Below are positions 27,301-41,114 of a stretch of DNA of 64,000 bases, one piece after another. Numbering within the stretch: position 1 is the first letter of the stretch; each line of letters starts with the position of its first letter. Below the pieces are notes generated by a model. That model was given only the letters and a program-made list of their open reading frames with translations, was not told the origin of the DNA and made no database searches. Both the position numbers and the translations under genes were made by a program. This DNA is from Climacium dendroides (lineage: Eukaryota > Streptophyta > Bryopsida > Hypnales > Climaciaceae): NCBI GenBank assembly GCA_950106755.1, contig CATNNA010000010.1:868001-932000 (forward strand), written 5' to 3'.

Positions 27301-30050
27301 TTCACTTACAAAAGTATAGCGAAGCAATAGGGTTCTCTTAAACTTCATTCCTCCATGAATCCTAATTATTTCGAAGATTTGCAACTTATGTGTTATGTTT
27401 TCGGACAGGCTTCCACGTCAAAACGATATAATTTATTGGTTTGATTTCTATTAAATACAGCATGATTTTTAGAGTCTCCTCTTTTTAAAACCCATTTCCC
27501 TTACAAAAGTATAGGGAAGCAATAGGGTTCTCTTAAACTTCATTCCTCCATGAATCCTAATTATTTCGAAGATTTGCAACATATGTGTTATGTTTTCGGA
27601 CATGATTCCACGTCAAAACGATATAATTTATTGGTTTGGTTTCTATTAAATACAGCATGATTTTTACAATCACTTTTTATTAAATCCATTTCAATTGAAA
27701 ATGTGTGGGGAAGCAATAGGGTTCTCTTAAACTTCATTCCTCCATGAATCCTAATTATTTCGAAGATTTGCAACTTATGTGTTATGTTTTCGGACATGAT
27801 TCCACGTGAAAACGATATAATTTATTGGTTTGGTTTCTATTAAATACAGCATGATTTTTAGAGTCTCCTTTTTTTAAAACCCATTTCACTTACAAAAGTG
27901 TGGGGAAGCAATAGGGTTCTCTTAAACTTCATTCCTCCATGAATCCTAATTATTTCGAAGATTTGCAACTTATGTGTTATGTTTTCGGACAGGCTTCCAC
28001 GTCAAAACGATATAATTTATTGGTTTGGTTTCTATTAAATACAGCATGATTTTTAGAGTCTCCTTTTTTTAAAACCCATTTCACTTACAAAAGTATAGCG
28101 AAGCAATAGGGTTCTCTTAAACTTCATTCCTCCATGAATCCTAATTATTTCGAAGATTTGCAACTTATGTGTTATGTTTTCGGACATGATTCCACGTCAA
28201 AACGATATAATTTATTGGTTTGGTTTCTATTAAATACAGCATGATTTTTAGAGTCTCCTTTTTTTAAAACCCATTTCACTTACAAAAGTATAGCGAAGCA
28301 ATAGGGTTCTCTTAAACTTCATTCCTCCATGAATCCTAATTATTTCGAAGATTTGCAACTTATGTGTTATGTTTTCGGACAGGCTTCCACGTCAAAACGA
28401 TATAATTTATTGGTTTGATTTCTATTAAATACAGCATGATTTTTAGAGTCTCCTCTTTTTAAAACCCATTTCACTTACAAAAGTATAGGGAAGCAATAGG
28501 GTTCTCTTAAACTTCATTCCTCCATGAATCCTAATTATTTCGAAGATTTGCAACATATGTGTTATGTTTTCGGACATGATTCCACGTCAAAACGATATAA
28601 TTTATTGGTTTGGTTTCTATTAAATACAGCATGATTTTTACAATCTCTTTTTATTAAATCCATTTCAATTGAAAATGTGTGGGGAAGCAATAGGGTTCTC
28701 TTAAACTTCATTCCTCCATGAATCCTAATTATTTCGAAGATTTGCAACTTATGTGTTATGTTTTCGGACATGATTCCACGTGAAAACGATATAATTTATT
28801 GGTTTGGTTTCTATTAAATACAGCATGATTTTTAGAGTCTCCTTTTTTTAAAACCCATTTCACTTACAAAAGTGGGGGGAAGCAATAGGGTTCTCTTAAA
28901 CTTCATTCCTTCATGAATCCTAATTATTTCGAAGATTTGCAACTTATGTGTTATGTTTTCGGACAGGCTTCCACGTCAAAACGATATAATTTATTGGTTT
29001 GGTTTCTATTAAATACAGCATGATTTTTAGAGTCTCCTTTTTTTAAAACCCATTTCACTTACAAAAGTATAGCGAAGCAATAGGGTTCTCTTAAACTTCA
29101 TTCCTCCATGAATCCTAATTATTTCGAAGATTTGCAACTTATGTGTTATGTTTTCGGACAGGCTTCCACGTCAAAACGATATAATTTATTGGTTTGATTT
29201 CTATTAAATACAGCATGATTTTTAGAGTCTCCTCTTTTTAAAACCCATTTCACTTACAAAAGTATAGGGAAGCAATAGGGTTCTCTTAAACTTCATTCCT
29301 CCATGAATCCTAATTATTTCGAAGATTTGCAACATATGTGTTATGTTTTCGGACATGATTCCACGTCAAAACGATATAATTTATTGGTTTGGTTTCTATT
29401 AAATACAGCATGATTCTTACAATCTCTTTTTATTAAATCCATTTCAATTGAAAATGTGTGGGGAAGCAATAGGGTTCTCTTAAACTTCATTCCTCCATGA
29501 ATCCTAATTATTTCGAAGATTTGCAACTTATGTGTTATGTTTTCGGACATGATTCCACGTCAAAACGATATAATTTATTGGTTTGGTTTCTATTAAATAC
29601 AGCATGATTTTTTGAGTCTCCTTTTTTTAAAACCCATTTCACTTACAAAAGTGTGGGGAAGCAATAGGGTTCTCTTAAACTTCATTTTTCCATGAATCCT
29701 AATTATTTCGAAGATTTGCAACTTATGTGTTATGTTTTCGGACAGGCTTCCACGTCAAAACGATATAATTTATTGGTTTGGTTTCTATTAAATACAGCAT
29801 GATTTTTAGAGTCTCCTTTTTTTAAAACCCATTTCACTTACCAAAGTGTGGGGAAGCAATAGGGTTCTCTTAAACTTCATTCCTCCATGAATCCTAATTA
29901 TTTCGAAGATTTGCAACTTGTGTGTTATGTTTTCGGACAGGCTTCCACGTCAAAACGATATAGTTTATTGGTTTGGTTTCTATTAAATACAGCATGATTT
30001 TTAGAGTCTCCTTTTTTGAAAACCCATTTCACTTACAAAAGTGTGGGGAA
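24400..30050. repeat. Zone II, copy 1: 29-monomer super-repeat (5650 bp)
   Basis: This block is followed directly by a second copy. Left-part markers recur at +5650 bp (29 x 195 - 5; it contains five short units): GCATGTTTTTTAGAG at 24541 and 30191, and CCCTTACATAAG near 25551 and 31201. Short-unit tracts at 25718, 26497, 27666, 28640 and 29419 are 4, 6, 5 and 4 monomers apart. Private variants TCCTTCATG (28911), CTTACCAAAG (about 29839) and ATATAGTTTATT (about 29959) reappear in copy 2 at +6234 bp, so copy 2 carries a net 584 bp more. Confidence 0.88.
25718..25757. repeat. Short-unit tract, ACAATCACT subtype
   Basis: Main subtype plus a T-to-A change giving ACAATCACTTTTTATT; the TTTCAATTGAAA palindrome is intact. 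Seven copies at 25718, 26497, 27666, 31368, 32147, 32926 and 34095, all in zone II. Their spacing (4, 6, 19, 4, 4 and 6 monomers) records the 779-bp module and the super-repeat duplication. The subtype is restricted to this zone, so it arose and spread locally. Confidence 0.9.
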
Positions 30051-33000
30051 GCAATAGGGTTCTCTTAAACTTCATTTTTCCATGAATCCTAATTATTTCG
30101 AAGATTTGCAACTTATGTGTTATGTTTTCGGACAGGCTTCCACGTCAAAACGATATAATTTATTGGTTTGGTTTCTATTAAATACAGCATGTTTTTTAGA
30201 GTCTCCTTTTTTTAAAACCCATTTCACTTACAAAAGTGTGGGGAAGCAATAGGGTTCTCTTAAACTTCATTTTTCCATGAATCCTAATTATTTCGAAGAT
30301 TTGCAACTTATGTGTTATGTTTTCGGACATGCTTCCACGTCAAAACGATATAATTTATTGGTTTGGTTTCTATTAAATACAGCATGATTTTTAGAGTCTC
30401 CTTTTTTTAAAACCCATTTCACTTACAAAAGTGTGGGGAAGCAATAGGGTTCTCTTAAACTTCATTTTTCCATGAATCCTAATTATTTCGAAGATTTGCA
30501 ACTTATGTGTTATGTTTTCGGACAGGCTTCCACGTCAAAACGATATAATTTATTGGTTTGGTTTCTATTAAATACAGCATGATTTTTAGAGTCTCCTTTT
30601 TTTAAAACCCATTTCACTTACAAAAGTATAGCGAAGCAATAGGGTTCTCTTAAACTTCATTCCTCCATGAATCCTAATTATTTCGAAGATTTGCAACTTA
30701 TGTGTTATGTTTTCGGACATGATTCCCCGTCAAAACGATATAATTTATCGGTTTGGTTTCTATTAAATACAGCATGATTTTTAGAGTCTCCTTTTTTGAA
30801 AACCCATTTCACTTACAAAAGTGGGGGGAAGCAATAGGGTTCTCTTAAACTTCATTTTTCCATGAATCCTAATTATTTCGAAGATTTGCAACTTATGTGT
30901 TATGTTTTCGGACATGATTCCACGTCAAAACGATATAATTTATTGGTTTGGTTTCTATTAAATACAGCATGATTTTTAGAGTCTCCTTTTTTTAAAACCC
31001 ATTTCACTTACAAAAGTATAGCGAAGCAATAGGGTTCTCTTAAACTTCATTCCTCCATGAATCCTAATTATTTCGAAGATTTGCAACTTATGTGTTATGT
31101 TTTCGGACAGGCTTCCACGTCAAAACGATATAATTTATTGGTTTGATTTCTATTAAATACAGCATGATTTTTAGAGTCTCCTCTTTTTAAAACCCATTTC
31201 CCTTACATAAGTATAGGGAAGCAATAGGGTTCTCTTAAACTTCATTCCTCCATGAATCCTAATTATTTCGAAGATTTGCAACATATGTGTTATGTTTTCG
31301 GACATGATTCCACGTCAAAACGATATAATTTATTGGTTTGGTTTCTATTAAATACAGCATGATTTTTACAATCACTTTTTATTAAATCCATTTCAATTGA
31401 AAATGTGTGGGGAAGCAATAGGGTTCTCTTAAACTTCATTCCTCCATGAATCCTAATTATTTCGAAGATTTGCAACTTATGTGTTATGTTTTCGGACATG
31501 ATTCCACGTGAAAACGATATAATTTATTGGTTTGGTTTCTATTAAATACAACATGATTTTTAGAGTCTCCTTTTTTTAAAACCCATTTCACTTACAAAAG
31601 TGTGGGGAAGCAATAGGGTTCTCTTAAACTTCATTTTTCCATGAATCCTAATTATTTCGAAGATTTGCAACTTATGTGTTATGTTTTCGGACATGATTCC
31701 ACGTCAAAACGATATAATTTATTGGTTTGGTTTCTATTAAATACAGCATGATTTTTAGAGTCTCCTTTTTTTAAAACCCATTTCACTTACAAAAGTATAG
31801 CGAAGCAATAGGGTTCTCTTAAACTTCATTCCTCCATGAATCCTAATTATTTCGAAGATTTGCAACTTATGTGTTATGTTTTCGGACAGGCTTCCACGTC
31901 AAAACGATATAATTTATTGGTTTGATTTCTATTAAATACAGCATGATTTTTAGAGTCTCCTCTTTTTAAAACCCATTTCCCTTACATAAGTATAGGGAAG
32001 CAATAGGGTTCTCTTAAACTTCATTCCTCCATGAATCCTAATTATTTCGAAGATTTGCAACATATGTGTTATGTTTTCGGACATGATTCCACGTCAAAAC
32101 GATATAATTTATTGGTTTGGTTTCTATTAAATACAGCATGATTTTTACAATCACTTTTTATTAAATCCATTTCAATTGAAAATGTGTGGGGAAGCAATAG
32201 GGTTCTCTTAAACTTCATTCCTCCATGAATCCTAATTATTTCGAAGATTTGCAACTTATGTGTTATGTTTTCGGACATGATTCCACGTGAAAACGATATA
32301 ATTTATTGGTTTGGTTTCTATTAAATACAACATGATTTTTAGAGTCTCCTTTTTTTAAAACCCATTTCACTTACAAAAGTGTGGGGAAGCAATAGGGTTC
32401 TCTTAAACTTCATTTTTCCATGAATCCTAATTATTTCGAAGATTTGCAACTTATGTGTTATGTTTTCGGACATGATTCCACGTCAAAACGATATAATTTA
32501 TTGGTTTGGTTTCTATTAAATACAGCATGATTTTTAGAGTCTCCTTTTTTTAAAACCCATTTCACTTACAAAAGTATAGCGAAGCAATAGGGTTCTCTTA
32601 AACTTCATTCCTCCATGAATCCTAATTATTTCGAAGATTTGCAACTTATGTGTTATGTTTTCGGACAGGCTTCCACGTCAAAACGATATAATTTATTGGT
32701 TTGATTTCTATTAAATACAGCATGATTTTTAGAGTCTCCTCTTTTTAAAACCCATTTCACTTACAAAAGTATAGGGAAGCAATAGGGTTCTCTTAAACTT
32801 CATTCCTCCATGAATCCTAATTATTTCGAAGATTTGCAACATATGTGTTATGTTTTCGGACATGATTCCACGTCAAAACGATATAATTTATTGGTTTGGT
32901 TTCTATTAAATACAGCATGATTTTTACAATCACTTTTTATTAAATCCATTTCAATTGAAAATGTGTGGGGAAGCAATAGGGTTCTCTTAAACTTCATTCC

Positions 33001-36000
33001 TCCATGAATCCTAATTATTTCGAAGATTTGCAACTTATGTGTTATGTTTTCGGACATGATTCCACGTGAAAACGATATAATTTATTGGTTTGGTTTCTAT
33101 TAAATACAGCATGATTTTTAGAGTCTCCTTTTTTTAAAACCCATTTCACTTACAAAAGTGTGGGGAAGCAATAGGGTTCTCTTAAACTTCATTCCTCCAT
33201 GAATCCTAATTATTTCGAAGATTTGCAACTTATGTGTTATGTTTTCGGACAGGCTTCCACGTCAAAACGATATAATTTATTGGTTTGGTTTCTATTAAAT
33301 ACAGCATGATTTTTAGAGTCTCCTTTTTTTAAAACCCATTTCACTTACAAAAGTATAGCGAAGCAATAGGGTTCTCTTAAACTTCATTCCTCCATGAATC
33401 CTAATTATTTCGAAGATTTGCAACTTATGTGTTATGTTTTCGGACATGATTCCCCGTCAAAACGATATAATTTATCGGTTTGGTTTCTATTAAATACAGC
33501 ATGATTTTTAGAGTCTCCTTTTTTGAAAACCCATTTCACTTACAAAAGTGGGGGGAAGCAATAGGGTTCTCTTAAACTTCATTTTTCCATGAATCCTAAT
33601 TATTTCGAAGATTTGCAACTTATGTGTTATGTTTTCGGACATGATTCCACGTCAAAACGATATAATTTATTGGTTTGGTTTCTATTAAATACAGCATGAT
33701 TTTTAGAGTCTCCTTTTTTTAAAACCCATTTCACTTACAAAAGTATAGCGAAGCAATAGGGTTCTCTTAAACTTCATTCCTCCATGAATCCTAATTATTT
33801 CGAAGATTTGCAACTTATGTGTTATGTTTTCGGACAGGCTTCCACGTCAAAACGATATAATTTATTGGTTTGATTTCTATTAAATACAGCATGATTTTTA
33901 GAGTCTCCTCTTTTTAAAACCCATTTCCCTTACAAAAGTATAGGGAAGCAATAGGGTTCTCTTAAACTTCATTCCTCCATGAATCCTAATTATTTCGAAG
34001 ATTTGCAACATATGTGTTATGTTTTCGGACATGATTCCACGTCAAAACGATATAATTTATTGGTTTGGTTTCTATTAAATACAGCATGATTTTTACAATC
34101 ACTTTTTATTAAATCCATTTCAATTGAAAATGTGTGGGGAAGCAATAGGGTTCTCTTAAACTTCATTCCTCCATGAATCCTAATTATTTCGAAGATTTGC
34201 AACTTATGTGTTATGTTTTCGGACAGGCTTCCACGTCAAAACGATATAATTTATTGGTTTGGTTTCTATTAAATACAGCATGATTTTTAGAGTCTCCTTT
34301 TTTTAAAACCCATTTCACTTACAAAAGTATAGCGAAGCAATAGGGTTCTCTTAAACTTCATTCCTCCATGAATCCTAATTATTTCGAAGATTTGCAACTT
34401 ATGTGTTATGTTTTCGGACATGATTCCACGTCAAAACGATATAATTTATTGGTTTGGTTTCTATTAAATACAGCATGATTTTTAGAGTCTCCTTTTTTTA
34501 AAACCCATTTCACTTACAAAAGTATAGCGAAGCAATAGGGTTCTCTTAAACTTCATTCCTCCATGAATCCTAATTATTTCGAAGATTTGCAACTTATGTG
34601 TTATGTTTTCGGACAGGCTTCCACGTCAAAACGATATAATTTATTGGTTTGATTTCTATTAAATACAGCATGATTTTTAGAGTCTCCTCTTTTTAAAACC
34701 CATTTCACTTACAAAAGTATAGGGAAGCAATAGGGTTCTCTTAAACTTCATTCCTCCATGAATCCTAATTATTTCGAAGATTTGCAACATATGTGTTATG
34801 TTTTCGGACATGATTCCACGTCAAAACGATATAATTTATTGGTTTGGTTTCTATTAAATACAGCATGATTTTTACAATCTCTTTTTATTAAATCCATTTC
34901 AATTGAAAATGTGTGGGGAAGCAATAGGGTTCTCTTAAACTTCATTCCTCCATGAATCCTAATTATTTCGAAGATTTGCAACTTATGTGTTATGTTTTCG
35001 GACATGATTCCACGTGAAAACGATATAATTTATTGGTTTGGTTTCTATTAAATACAGCATGATTTTTAGAGTCTCCTTTTTTTAAAACCCATTTCACTTA
35101 CAAAAGTGTGGGGAAGCAATAGGGTTCTCTTAAACTTCATTCCTTCATGAATCCTAATTATTTCGAAGATTTGCAACTTATGTGTTATGTTTTCGGACAG
35201 GCTTCCACGTCAAAACGATATAATTTATTGGTTTGGTTTCTATTAAATACAGCATGATTTTTAGAGTCTCCTTTTTTTAAAACCCATTTCACTTACAAAA
35301 GTATAGCGAAGCAATAGGGTTCTCTTAAACTTCATTCCTCCATGAATCCTAATTATTTCGAAGATTTGCAACTTATGTGTTATGTTTTCGGACAGGCTTC
35401 CACGTCAAAACGATATAATTTATTGGTTTGATTTCTATTAAATACAGCATGATTTTTAGAGTCTCCTCTTTTTAAAACCCATTTCACTTACAAAAGTATA
35501 GGGAAGCAATAGGGTTCTCTTAAACTTCATTCCTCCATGAATCCTAATTATTTCGAAGATTTGCAACATATGTGTTATGTTTTCGGACATGATTCCACGT
35601 CAAAACGATATAATTTATTGGTTTGGTTTCTATTAAATACAGCATGATTCTTACAATCTCTTTTTATTAAATCCATTTCAATTGAAAATGTGTGGGGAAG
35701 CAATAGGGTTCTCTTAAACTTCATTCCTCCATGAATCCTAATTATTTCGAAGATTTGCAACTTATGTGTTATGTTTTCGGACATGATTCCACGTCAAAAC
35801 GATATAATTTATTGGTTTGGTTTCTATTAAATACAGCATGATTTTTTGAGTCTCCTTTTTTTAAAACCCATTTCACTTACAAAAGTGTGGGGAAGCAATA
35901 GGGTTCTCTTAAACTTCATTTTTCCATGAATCCTAATTATTTCGAAGATTTGCAACTTATGTGTTATGTTTTCGGACAGGCTTCCACGTCAAAACGATAT

Positions 36001-36285
36001 AATTTATTGGTTTGGTTTCTATTAAATACAGCATGATTTTTAGAGTCTCCTTTTTTTAAAACCCATTTCACTTACCAAAGTGTGGGGAAGCAATAGGGTT
36101 CTCTTAAACTTCATTCCTCCATGAATCCTAATTATTTCGAAGATTTGCAACTTGTGTGTTATGTTTTCGGACAGGCTTCCACGTCAAAACGATATAGTTT
36201 ATTGGTTTGGTTTCTATTAAATACAGCATGATTTTTAGAGTCTCCTTTTTTGAAAACCCATTTCACTTACAAAAGTGTGGGGAAG
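30050..36285. repeat. Zone II, copy 2: 32-monomer super-repeat (6234 bp)
   Basis: Tandem copy of 24400-30050. Offsets step from +5650 to +6429 to +6234 across the block. This is explained by one extra 4-monomer unit of 779 bp (short-unit tracts at 31368, 32147 and 32926 in place of two) followed by loss of one 195-bp monomer near 34210, where the unit with the CACGTG site is missing after the short unit at 34095. The match extends slightly past 36285 and fails by about 36420. A point difference is CTTAAAGTTC at about 36303 versus CTTAAACTTC in copy 1. Confidence 0.88.
31290..33060. repeat. 4-monomer higher-order repeat (779 bp), three short units in register
   Basis: Short-unit tracts of the ACAATCACTTTTTATT subtype occur at 31368, 32147 and 32926, exactly 779 bp apart (4 x 195 - 1). 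Each repeat has the same order: a GTATAGCG unit, a GTATAGGG unit with ACATATGTG, the short unit, and a unit with CACGTG. The same module occurs at 25718/26497, 28640/29419 and 34095/34874/35653. It is the clearest short higher-order repeat in the window. Confidence 0.88.
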
Positions 36286-37409
36286 CAATAGGGTTCTCTT
36301 AAAGTTCATTTTTCCATGAATCCTAATTATTTCGAAGATTTGCAACTTATGTGTTATGTTTTCGGACAGGCTTCCACGTCAAAACGATATAATTTATTGG
36401 TTTGGTTTCTATTAAATACAGCATGATTTTTTGAGTCTCCTTTTTTTAAAACCCATTTCACTTACAAAAGTGTGGGGAAGCAATAGGGTTCTCTTAAACT
36501 TCATTCCTCCATGAATCCTAATTATTTCGAAGATTTGCAACTTATGTGTTATGTTTTCGGACAGGCTTCCACGTCAAAACGATATAATTTATTGGTTTGG
36601 TTTCTATTAAATACAGCATGATTTTTAGAGTCTCCTTTTTTTAAAACCCATTTCACTTACAAAAGTATAGCGAAGCAATAGGGTTCTCTTAAACTTCATT
36701 CCTCCATGAATCCTAATTATTTCGAAGATTTGCAACTTATGTGTTATGTTTTCGGACATGATTCCACGTCAAAACGATATAATTTATTGGTTTGGTTTCT
36801 ATTAAATACAGCATGATTTTTTGAGTCTCCTTTTTTTAAAACCCATTTCACTTACAAAAGTGTGGGGAAGCAATAGGGTTCTCTTAAACTTCATTTTTCC
36901 ATGAATCCTAATTATTTCGAAGATTTGCAACTTATGTGTTATGTTTTCGGACAGGCTTCCACGTCAAAACGATATAATTTATTGGTTTGGTTTCTATTAA
37001 ATACAGCATGATTCTTAGAGTCTCCTTTTTTTAAAACCCATTTCACTTACAAAAGTGTGGGGAAGCAATAGGGTTCTCTTAAACTTCATTTTTCCATGAA
37101 TCCTAATTATTTCGAAGATTTGCAACTTGTGTGTTATGTTTTCGGACAGGCTTCCACGTGAAAACGATATAATTTATTGGTTTGGTTTCTATTAAATACA
37201 GCATGATTTTTAGAGTCTCCTTTTTTGAAAACCCATTTCACTTACAAAAGTGTGGGGAAGCAATAGGGTTCTCTTAAACTTCATTTTTCCATGAATCCTA
37301 ATTATTTCGAAGATTTGCAACTTGTGTGTTATGTTTTCGGACAGGCTTCCACGTCAAAACGATATAATTTATTGGTTTGGTTTCTATTAAATACAGCATG
37401 ATTTTTAGA

Positions 37410-39540
37410 GTCTCCTTTTTTTAAAACCCATTTCACTTACAAAAGTGTGGGGAAGCAATAGGGTTCTCTTAAACTTCATTCCTCCATGAATCCTAATTAT
37501 TTCGAAGATTTGCAACTTATGTGTTATGTTTTCGGACAGGCTTCCACGTCAAAACGATATAATTTATTGGTTTGGTTTCTATTAAATACAGCATGATTTT
37601 TAGAGTCTCCTTTTTTTAAAACCCATTTCACTTACAAAAGTATAGCGAAGCAATAGGGTTCTCTTAAACTTCATTCCTCCATGAATCCTAATTATTTCGA
37701 AGATTTGCAACTTATGTGTTATGTTTTCGGACAGGCTTCCACGTCAAAACGATATAATTTATTGGTTTGGTTTCTATTAAATACAGCATGATTCTTAGAG
37801 TCTCCTTTTTTTAAAACCCATTTCACTTACAAAAGTATAGCGAAGCAATAGGGTTCTCTTAAACTTCATTCCTCCATGAATCCTAATTATTTCGAAGATT
37901 TGCAACTTATGTGTTATGTTTTCGGACAGGCTTCCACGTCAAAACGATATAATTTATTGGTTTGGTTTCTATTAAATACAGCATGATTCTTAGAGTCTCC
38001 TTTTTTTAAAACCCATTTCACTTACAAAAGTGTGGGGAAGCAATAGGGTTCTCTTAAACTTCATTTTTCCATGAATCCTAATTATTTCGAAGATTTGCAA
38101 CTTGTGTGTTATGTTTTCGGACAGGCTTCCACGTGAAAACGATATAATTTATTGGTTTGGTTTCTATTAAATACAGCATGATTTTTAGAGTCTCCTTTTT
38201 TGAAAACCCATTTCACTTACAAAAGTGTGGGGAAGCAATAGGGTTCTCTTAAACTTCATTTTTCCATGAATCCTAATTATTTCGAAGATTTGCAACTTGT
38301 GTGTTATGTTTTCGGACAGGCTTCCACGTCAAAACGATATAATTTATTGGTTTGGTTTCTATTAAATACAGCATGATTTTTAGAGTCTCCTTTTTTTAAA
38401 ACCCATTTCACTTACAAAAGTATAGCGAAGCAATAGGGTTCTCTTAAACTTCATTCCTCCATGAATCCTAATTATTTCGAAGATTTGCAACTTCTGTGTT
38501 ATGTTTTCGGACAGGCTTCCACGTCAAAACGATATAATTTATTGGTTTGGTTTCTATTAAATACAGCATGATTTTTAGAGTCTCCTTTTTTGAAAACCCA
38601 TTTCACTTACAAAAGTGTGGGGAAGCAATAGGGTTCTCTTAAACTTCATTTTTCCATGAATCCTAATTATTTCGAAGATTTGCAACTTGTGTGTTATGTT
38701 TTCGGACAGGCTTCCACGTCAAAACGATATAATTTATTGGTTTGGTTTCTATTAAATACAGCATGATTTTTAGAGTCTCCTTTTTTTAAAACCCATTTCA
38801 CTTACAAAAGTGTGGGGAAGCAATAGGGTTCTCTTAAACTTCATTTTTCCATGAATCCTAATTATTTCGAAGATTTGCAACTTATGTGTTATGTTTTCGG
38901 ACAGGCTTCCACGTCAAAACGATATAATTTATTGGTTTGGTTTCTATTAAATACAGCATGATTCTTAGAGTCTCCTTTTTTTAAAACCCATTTCACTTAC
39001 AAAAGTGTGGGGAAGCAATACGGTTCTCTTAAACTTCATTTTTCCATGAATCCTAATTATTTCGAAGATTTGCAACTTGTGTGTTATGTTTTCGGACAGG
39101 CTTCCACGTCAAAACGATATAATTTATTGGTTTGGTTTCTATTAAATACAGCATGATTTTTAGAGTCTCCTTTTTTTAAAACCCATTTCACTTACAAAAG
39201 TATAGCGAAGCAATAGGGTTCTCTTAAACTTCATTCCTCCATGAATCCTAATTATTTCGAAGATTTGCAACTTATGTGTTATGTTTTCGGACATGATTCC
39301 ACGTCAAAACGATATAATTTATTGGTTTGGTTTCTATTAAATACAGCATGATTTTTTGAGTCTCCTTTTTTTAAAACCCATTTCACTTACAAAAGTGTGG
39401 GGAAGCAATAGGGTTCTCTTAAACTTCATTTTTCCATGAATCCTAATTATTTCGAAGATTTGCAACTTATGTGTTATGTTTTCGGACAGGCTTCCACGTC
39501 AAAACGATATAATTTATTGGTTTGGTTTCTATTAAATACA
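37410..39540. repeat. Source block of a 15-monomer-shift duplication
   Basis: Matches 40335-42465 at a shift of 2925 bp (15 x 195). Marker pairs are GGCTTCCACGTG at about 38125/41050, CTTCTGTG at 38491/41416 and CAATACGG at 39016/41941. The match begins where TTTAGAGTC becomes TTTGAGTC (about 37410/40335) and ends at the same kind of switch (about 39545/42470). The adjacent stretch 36285-37440 matches 40185-41340 at 3900 bp (20 monomers; CTTAAAGTTC at 36303 and 40203). The right copy is therefore a fusion of two overlapping source alignments. Confidence 0.78.
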
Positions 39541-41114
39541 GCATGATTTTTAGAGTCTCCTTTTTTTAAAACCCATTTCACTTACAAAAGTGTGGGGAAG
39601 CAATAGGGTTCTCTTAAACTTCATTTTTCCATGAATCCTAATTATTTCGAAGATTTGCAACTTATGTGTTATGTTTTCGGACATGATTCCACGTGAAAAC
39701 GATATAATTTATTGGTTTGGTTTCTATTAAATACAGCATGATTTTTTGAGTCTCCTTTTTTTAAAACCCATTTCACTTACAAAAGTGTGGGGAAGCAATA
39801 GGGTTCTCTTAAACTTCATTTCTCCATGAATCCTAATTATTTCGAAGATTTGCAACTTATGTGTTATGTTTTCGGACAAGCTTCCACGTCAAAACGATAT
39901 AATTTATTGGTTTGGTTTCTATTAAATACAGCATGATTTTTAGAGTCTCCTTTTTTTAGAACCCATTTCACTTACAAAAGTATAGCGAAGCAATAGGGTT
40001 CTCTTAAACTTCATTCCTCCATGAATCCTAATTATTTCAAAGATTTGCAACTTATGTGTTATGTTTTCGGACATGATTCCACGTCAAAACGATATAATTT
40101 ATTGGTTTGGTTTCTATTAAATACAGCATGATTTTTTGAGTCTCCTTTTTTTAAAACCCATTTCACTTACAAAAGTGTGGGGAAGCAATAGGGTTCTCTT
40201 AAAGTTCATTTTTCCATGAATCCTAATTATTTCGAAGATTTGCAACTTATGTGTTATGTTTTCGGACAGGCTTCCACGTCAAAACGATATAATTTATTGG
40301 TTTGGTTTCTATTAAATACAGCATGATTTTTTGAGTCTCCTTTTTTTAAAACCCATTTCACTTACAAAAGTGTGGGGAAGCAATAGGGTTCTCTTAAACT
40401 TCATTCCTCCATGAATCCTAATTATTTCGAAGATTTGCAACTTATGTGTTATGTTTTCGGACAGGCTTCCACGTCAAAACGATATAATTTATTGGTTTGG
40501 TTTCTATTAAATACAGCATGATTTTTAGAGTCTCCTTTTTTTAAAACCCATTTCACTTACAAAAGTATAGCGAAGCAATAGGGTTCTCTTAAACTTCATT
40601 CCTCCATGAATCCTAATTATTTCGAAGATTTGCAACTTATGTGTTATGTTTTCGGACAGGCTTCCACGTCAAAACGATATAATTTATTGGTTTGGTTTCT
40701 ATTAAATACAGCATGATTCTTAGAGTCTCCTTTTTTTAAAACCCATTTCACTTACAAAAGTATAGCGAAGCAATAGGGTTCTCTTAAACTTCATTCCTCC
40801 ATGAATCCTAATTATTTCGAAGATTTGCAACTTATGTGTTATGTTTTCGGACAGGCTTCCACGTCAAAACGATATAATTTATTGGTTTGGTTTCTATTAA
40901 ATACAGCATGATTCTTAGAGTCTCCTTTTTTTAAAACCCATTTCACTTACAAAAGTGTGGGGAAGCAATAGGGTTCTCTTAAACTTCATTTTTCCATGAA
41001 TCCTAATTATTTCGAAGATTTGCAACTTGTGTGTTATGTTTTCGGACAGGCTTCCACGTGAAAACGATATAATTTATTGGTTTGGTTTCTATTAAATACA
41101 GCATGATTTTTAGA

